From Strongylocentrotus purpuratus (taxonomy: Eukaryota; Echinodermata; Echinoidea; Camarodonta; Strongylocentrotidae): a stretch of DNA of 64,000 nucleotides. The stretch is from positions 7,385,894 to 7,449,893 of the forward strand of contig NW_022145604.1 in NCBI RefSeq assembly GCF_000002235.5, in the 5' to 3' direction. Both the position numbers and the translations under genes were made by a program. Shown piece by piece: positions 58,130-64,000 of this stretch. Within the stretch, counting starts at the first letter, position 1; each line of letters opens with the position of its first letter. Below the pieces are notes generated by a model. It worked only from the letters and a program-made list of their open reading frames with translations. It did not search any database and was not told the DNA's origin.

Positions 58130-58721
58130 TGATACTACATCCACAATGAGTAATATATTTAGCAAGAGTTCGTTGTTTTGATAAATAATCACATCTGAAA
58201 TCAACCGCATGAAAAAATGTTACATGTAGGCTACATGTGATAATCTTTCATTAAAAAGCTAGCATGCGAAAGAAGAACAATTCCCGAACATGAACAAATG
58301 AAAGCAAGCAATTAATTATATTTCCTTGTGTAATAATACTTTGGCGAATTCAAGGAACGTTGATACTTTTTTTTTAAAGAAAAGAAAGTCATGCGTTTAG
58401 GCACTGATCCTTTATACCGCCATTACTCCGATCCTTTGTTTGCCAAATTATACTCTACCAGCTGATGATATAAAATATTCTAAAAATACATTTTTCATAT
58501 TCTGCTCACAAAGTTGTACTATCTTTTTACATATACTTCCATTCGATGTTTTAGGTAGTGTATCCCTTTTGCAGCCAACATCGAATGTTGTAGAACTTTG
58601 AAGGAGTTATAAATATGTCACGTATGTCCCATCTTTGATGTTTAAACGTTATCGAAGTCCTAGTACTCAAATTATGCAAGGAAACCTGGTTACTTTCGAG
58701 CCCCTACTGTCAGACACTATT

Positions 58722-58890
58722 GACTGACTGACTGACTTATTTTATTTTCTTTGATAATAAAATACATAAAATGAGCTGTAAAGGGTAGATGAGCAATTAT
58801 TTCACATCAATAACCCTCTTCTTGTAATGGCCAAAATTGAGCTGATTGAATCTTTGCGCAGCACAAAACGTACGACCATACGGTACAATG
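58722..58890 (-). mobile_element. reversed LINE 3' tail inserted in duplicon B
   Basis: A (GACT)n run leads into TTATTTTATTTTCTTTGATA, the reversed poly(A)-signal end of a CR1/L2-like LINE. Duplicon A has no counterpart near 45790. Confidence 0.5.
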
Positions 58891-59325
58891 GTGTCAAAAT
58901 CAGACTATTTTCTACGCAAAACAAGTTTATACTTTCAGCCTGCAAAAGAGACACACCACCTTTAAATCTTAATTAAAATATCATTACTTTCCTACAAGAC
59001 AAACTAAAATAAAACTGTACCCTGAACCAGTGATGTAAATACAAGTACTTCAGTTTTACATCTTGTATATACATGAATGCGATATATTATCATATTAGAT
59101 CAAACAATAATATATACATATTATAATATAATAAAAGGAAATGCTGAGATATGTTATCAATAATAATAATAATAATAATAATAATGATGATAATAATAAT
59201 GATAATGATTGTAATGATAACGATAATAACCTTAATGATAATAATAATAACAAACATAATAATAATAAAAATAATAATAACAGTCAAATTTATATAAAAC
59301 TTATTACAGCACGTACATGCTGTTA

Positions 59326-59680
59326 CAGGCGCGTACGCAGGATTTTGTCAAGGGGGTGGGGTTTAACATTTATAAATCCGTCCGAAAATTTCGCAACGAC
59401 TCAGCCAGCCGCTGAATAAGCGGGGGGGGGGGGGGGGGGGGGGGGGGGTAAGAGGTCACTTTTTTTTTTTTGGTCCACAAAAAATCGCAACGACTCAGCC
59501 GACCGCTGAATAAGCGGTGGGGGGGGGGGGGTAAGGTCAGCTTTTTTAGGTCAGCCATTGGAAAAAAATCCAAAGGGAGGGGGGGGGGTTAGGGGGGTTA
59601 TGGGGGGTTTACACACACAAAATCCAAAAGGGGGGGGGGGTTAACCCCCCAACCCCCCCCCCCCCCCCCTGTGTACGCGC
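59326..59680. mobile_element. TIR element with long poly-G tracts (family G, copy 2)
   Basis: Left end CAGGCGCGTACGCAGG and right end TGTACGCGC. The interior has G runs up to about 30 bases and TCGCAACGACTCAGC motifs. It sits in duplicon B within GTACATGCTGTTA, which is continuous in duplicon A (about 46096-46108). ATGTGCTGTA after the right end looks like a diverged target duplication. Confidence 0.75.
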
Positions 59681-61149
59681 ATGTGCTGTAAAGTATGTAC
59701 TTTATCTTTATTATGCATTTGTACATTTTATTCTATTCATTTTCAATATTATCAGATCACACAATTGAAATCAAATACTAATATACACAAATCCCACCAT
59801 CAGAAAAGGCTAAGCTATAACTATCAAACGGGTATTAACATATTTCATTTAGCAGAATGTACATTACATTTAAAGTTGTATAATTTTTTTTCGTAATTTT
59901 AGAGACAGCATTTGACTCTACAACAGATTCTAGTTTGGACTGAACATGTGACACACCATAACAAAAACTTCATTTGGAATGGGTGATTGTTTCAGGCTGT
60001 TTTTTTTTATCATGGAATAGATCTTTGTCAATTAATCTGCCTGTGGTAACCAAACAACTAAGCAATTAATTACCGAGGAGGCAGGGTATTCAACAAAACA
60101 AACAAACCAACAATGTAAATGAAACATATTCGTCTACGTGATTTTTCTCCAACCTATACAACTACATTTTCATCTACAATGCAACTTACATATTGGATAA
60201 TAACACTAAAATATCTTTGATACAATGCCATAGCGTGCATACGTCAACAAAAATATTGAAGAACATGTGAACTCATTTGAGGAAAAGCGTTATGAGACAT
60301 ATTTCCAAATCTAAGCAATTATTACGGATACGCTACAAAAGACCAAATACCTTACACTTCAAAGCGATATAGTGATAACTATTTTACAATACAGAGATAT
60401 ATATTTTTATGTATGAAAAAATATCAAAAATCTTGAAATAAAAAACATACAGTCTACATTGAATTCATACTTTACCACAAGGAGTATAAGATTCTAATAT
60501 TTCTGATAAATAATTGCATACCCAATTGATACACTACTACAGCATATCGGACCAAATTAACCAAGAATGAAGACAAAACCATAATCATTCCTCTAAGCGA
60601 TTTTACTCCAACTTGTAAAACTTCCGTTCTTAAATCTACATTGAAATTCATACATGCAATGATAACAAATGAGTATTTCAATACCTTTTTTTAAATATTA
60701 TTATTATCGATTTTAGAGACAGCGTTAGACTCTACATCATATAGTAGTTTGGGCTGAACATATGACACACCATGACAAAACCTTCTTTTGGAGCGGGTGG
60801 TTGTTTCAGGCTTTCTCTTTGATCATGGAGTGGATCTTTGTCAAGTAATCTGCCTATATTAACCATGCAACTAAGCAATTAATTACTGAGTAGTCAGGAG
60901 AAAAAAACAGAATTTGTCTCCGAGATATTTACTCCAACTTATAAAACTACATTTAAAAAAAAAATCTACAATGCAATTTACACATTTAATAATTATTATT
61001 GTCTATTTTTACGAATCAACATTCTCCCCATACATTTTTCTTCACTTTATTGGGAATTTTTATGAAGTCAGGTAAATGATAAAATAAATTAGTATTTTTC
61101 CACCAAAGAAGTGATCAAAATCATATGTAAAGATTGTTTTATGATTGGT

Positions 61150-62969
61150 TTAGAGGCTGAATAACTTTTTGAATACGAGAATATTGTTTTCATTGCAAGC
61201 AATTATTTTCCCTGATGACGTCATCATCACTCGAGACATACGAAGGTAAATCATCCTATCACTTCCCTCCACCAATCTTGTTGATAGAGGGAATGATGCT
61301 ACTCTTCTCTTCTTCACGTCACCCTCACTCATCACCAGATCAATCACACACGTCTTGTACTCCTCATCTAAGGTCACGACGTAGAGGTCGTCTGTATGAG
61401 GATCAACGCAGGCATTCAGGATGACATCATTGTGGGGGATTTCCCTTTGAGCACCCTCTCTGTCAATGATCAGCACTCTGTGATCTACTGGGGAGGGTCG
61501 AGCGATGATGTGACCCGATGGCAGCATACCACACAGCATTATCTTCTCTTTACATGTGATGGTATTGATAATCTTACCGTTAGCTGGGTTGATGACGTAT
61601 ATCTTAGACTGACGCGACTCAGCAGCAATGATCATCCCATCCTTGTCAGCTGCAACATCCACCCGTGTGACATGATCCGTCTTGTTTCTGGTATAGTTAC
61701 GTCATTGATGAGCTTCCACTGTCTGTCATACACACTGATGCATCCATTCAAACTGTCTCCTGTACTACCTTTGTACATTTTACCGCATACTACCTTGTCA
61801 TCATTCAGTACTGCACAGGACACAACCCATGATGTATTACTACATTTTACCACTCTCTGAGTATGTTTAGTGTTTATATTTAACATGTATGCATGCAAAC
61901 TACCTTCTAGTGTATCTGTGATGAACACATTGCATTCATCTATGCATCCTACAATGTACGGGTATGTGATGTCATTTGTCACATTGATTGTATCAATGAG
62001 CTTCCACTCGCCATCATACCCACCAATCCTCCCATTATACATCATCTCCCTCCCAGCACCCTTCACAAACCTCACACCTGATACAACACGATTGATTTCT
62101 TTCACCTCATCCTCATTCAGTGGCTTTTTTAGTTCATTACTCACTGATGTATTCACACGATGCCCGTCTTTGACAATATTTTGATCGTCTTCGAGTACCG
62201 AGTCAAGTGTCTGGTTTGCATTCTCTGTGGCTTTCGTGTCATCTTGCCATGATTTCTCCAACTCGCCAATCTTTCTCTTGATCTCTTGAGCGATGTTCTG
62301 AATGTCAGCATGAAGAACGCATTGTTTATTATTTATTGGTTCTTGTCTTTTCTCTGCAGTTGTGTTGTTCTCTTCATATCTCTTCTTTCTCTCCTCATTG
62401 TTCTTCCGAATTTCATCCTGCATCTTTTGAATCTCTTCTTGAATTTGTTGGTTTTTCCCATCAATCTCCTGGTCGATTTTAGTAGTATCCTCCTGTTCTT
62501 TGACTTTGTCTCTTGCAATCGCCTTTTCGATCACGGAATCAACCTCTTCTTTGATACTTTGCAGATGTTCGTCGGCGGTTTGTCTACACTGACGAATGTG
62601 CTTTCCATGGACTCGACATAACTCTAACTTCTCCATCGCCTTTTTCTTCAGAATGTTGAGCTTAGCTTTATTTTCCATGATTGCGTCCTCTAAATCCTGT
62701 CGCACGCAAGGCTTTTCATGGTGATCTATCACAGCGCATGAAACACATAAACCCACGCAATGTGTTTTACAGTACATATCGATATGTTTATCATGTTTTT
62801 CACAATACAGATAAGGCATACCCTTTCTTGCTATTCCTATGCATTCCTTTTGGAGGGCGCAGTCACGGCAGAGCTTCTTCTTCTCCTTCACATAGAAAGT
62901 AAGATCTGCATTCGCCTCACAGTCGTCTCCTTCACAGACGCCCTCTACAGAGCTCAATTCAGAAGCCAT
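61150..62969 (-). pseudogene. second B-box / coiled-coil / propeller gene copy, one frameshift
   Basis: A paralogue of the gene at 49890-51710 with the same start context (acceptor CTGTCTACAG 18 nt before ATG), same domains and same stop. The span is 1820 nt against 1821, and a one-base gap near 61688 relative to the first copy throws the frame. The first part gives B-boxes, coiled coil and early propeller; the rest continues in the next frame to the shared C-terminus FKKLFSL. The zinc ligands of both B-boxes are kept (CEGDDC, KLCRDC, YCEKH, LCVSC). A single break with otherwise clean coding sequence means either a very recent pseudogene or a sequencing error. Confidence 0.8.
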
Positions 62970-62987
62970 GCTGATCAGCGTATTGAC

Positions 62988-63665
62988 CTGTAGACAGAAT
63001 CCAACCAAGAAAACTTGTTTACTTCAATAAAGTTGAAGGGAAAGACGAAGTTGGGGGCAAATAAGGATAAGAAGAAAGAAGCTAGTACTAGAAGAACGAA
63101 AGAAAGAAAGAAATGAAAAATATAGGAGGATGCACTACCCATGTACAACACGTATGCTGACATAGAAGGGCGGTCCCCATATGTAAATAATCAAATCTCA
63201 TTGCTACATGTCTGTAAAATCCCGATTACACATGCACGCACTTTGACTTACTTATAAGTAGTGTTTCATATCGAGTTTTAATCACTCTGCAAATAGAATA
63301 ACAAATCTTGAACTTTGACAGAGGGTGTTATTTATTATCTCCTTTTTTATTTAATAAAACGAGGTAAGATAATATTTATTTGCATGACTTGAAGGAAGAT
63401 TTAGAAACGTTATCGGCCCCAGGGCCAAAAATAATTAATCATACACCATTCATTGTAAAGATGCCCGCATTGTATAGACCAAATTTGGAACCCCCCCCCC
63501 CCTCTCAAAAAATGAAATGGAAGCTATTATTACCAATCATGTGAAAGAATATGTTTTGACTAATCCTTGATTATACCAATTTTGACGTGAAAACCGCCTA
63601 CTAATTGATATATTTGGTAAATTATTATATCGATCCGGACTGGATAGATATCGCGTAGTCGGAAA
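62988..63665. other. flank upstream of the second B-box gene
   Basis: It should hold the 5' UTR exon and promoter, but neither can be placed. A SINE tail fragment near 63165-63235 (CGGTCCCCATATGTAAATAA) matches the 54000 copy. A poly-C run lies near 63491. No gene seen. Confidence 0.45.
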
Positions 63666-63827
63666 CAGGCGCGTACGCAGGATTTTTTCAAGGGGAAGGG
63701 GGGTTTAACATTTATAAATCGGGCCGAAAATTTCGCAACGACTCAGCCAGGGGGGGGGGGTAAGAGGACACTTTTTCTTTTTTTTGGTCCCAAAAAAGTC
63801 GCAACGACTCAGCCGACGCTGAATAAG

Positions 63828-63862
<35 letters not shown>

Positions 63863-64000
63863 AAGAGGACACTTTTTTCTTTTTTTTGGTCTCGAAATTT
63901 GAAAATTTGACATTTGGCTCCGTTGAGGGGGGAGGTAAGGTCACCTTTTTAGGCAGCCATGGGAAAAAAAATCCAAAGGGGGGGGGGGGTTAGGGGGTTA
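63666..64000. mobile_element. TIR element with poly-G tracts (family G, copy 3, cut by window end)
   Basis: It starts CAGGCGCGTACGCAGGATTT as copy 2 does, with G runs and CGCAACGACTCAGCC motifs. The right end lies beyond the window. Confidence 0.7.

Larger units (their letters stand above)
57235..61060. other. duplicon B: 3' flank of the second B-box gene
   Basis: A GA-rich tract (57240-57370) and boundary sequence (57389-57545) are followed by sequence matching 45.0-47.4 kb. Two sub-repeats (starts near 59901 and 60715, 814 bp apart) correspond to those in duplicon A. Three insertions absent from duplicon A interrupt it. Confidence 0.7.

Overview
The window is animal nuclear DNA, most likely from an echinoderm and probably a sea urchin. 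The reasons are short phased exons with GT-AG introns, dense tRNA-derived SINEs and foldback MITEs, short LINE 3' tails ending in microsatellites, a Helentron-like element with a tandem core, and RING-less B-box (TRIM-like) proteins of the kind expanded in echinoderms. The species call is inference. I saw no bacterial gene organisation, CRISPR array, rRNA or intact tRNA.

Layout. (1) About 3.9-11.6 kb, minus strand: a gene for a cation-dependent mannose-6-phosphate receptor (M6PR-like). It has a signal peptide, one MRH domain with all four expected sugar-binding residues, one membrane span and a cytosolic Phe-Trp motif. Six exons join in phase; the last tail exon is unresolved. (2) 13.7-22.5 kb, minus strand: a complete 12-exon gene for an 894-residue coiled-coil protein whose family I do not recognise. 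(3) 26.45-39.46 kb, plus strand: a complete 11-exon DUS3L gene (tRNA dihydrouridine-47 synthase, 628 residues). Its introns are packed with MITEs and carry a Helentron-like element and two decayed copies of part of exon 10. (4) 40.7-44.0 kb: a 3.3-kb minisatellite of about 32-bp units. (5) 44.9-51.7 kb and 57.2-63.0 kb: two diverged copies of a segmental duplication, each ending in a single-coding-exon B-box/coiled-coil/propeller gene on the minus strand. The first copy is open for 606 residues; the second has one 1-bp frameshift.

The genes have unrelated jobs (lysosomal enzyme sorting, an unknown coiled-coil role, tRNA modification, and probable ubiquitin or innate-immune scaffolding) and form no operon-like unit. 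The coiled-coil gene and DUS3L are divergent, with about 3.9 kb between their start codons.

The most useful observations are these. A Helentron-like element in the last DUS3L intron carries six tandem units, five with a perfect DR1 nuclear-receptor motif. Partial exon duplications occur in both M6PR and DUS3L. One MITE family is inserted three times within DUS3L, twice within about 30 bp of a 5' splice site. Comparing the two B-box duplicons shows at least three insertions that came after the duplication. All exon models come from reading splice sites and phase by eye; no alignment or search was run.
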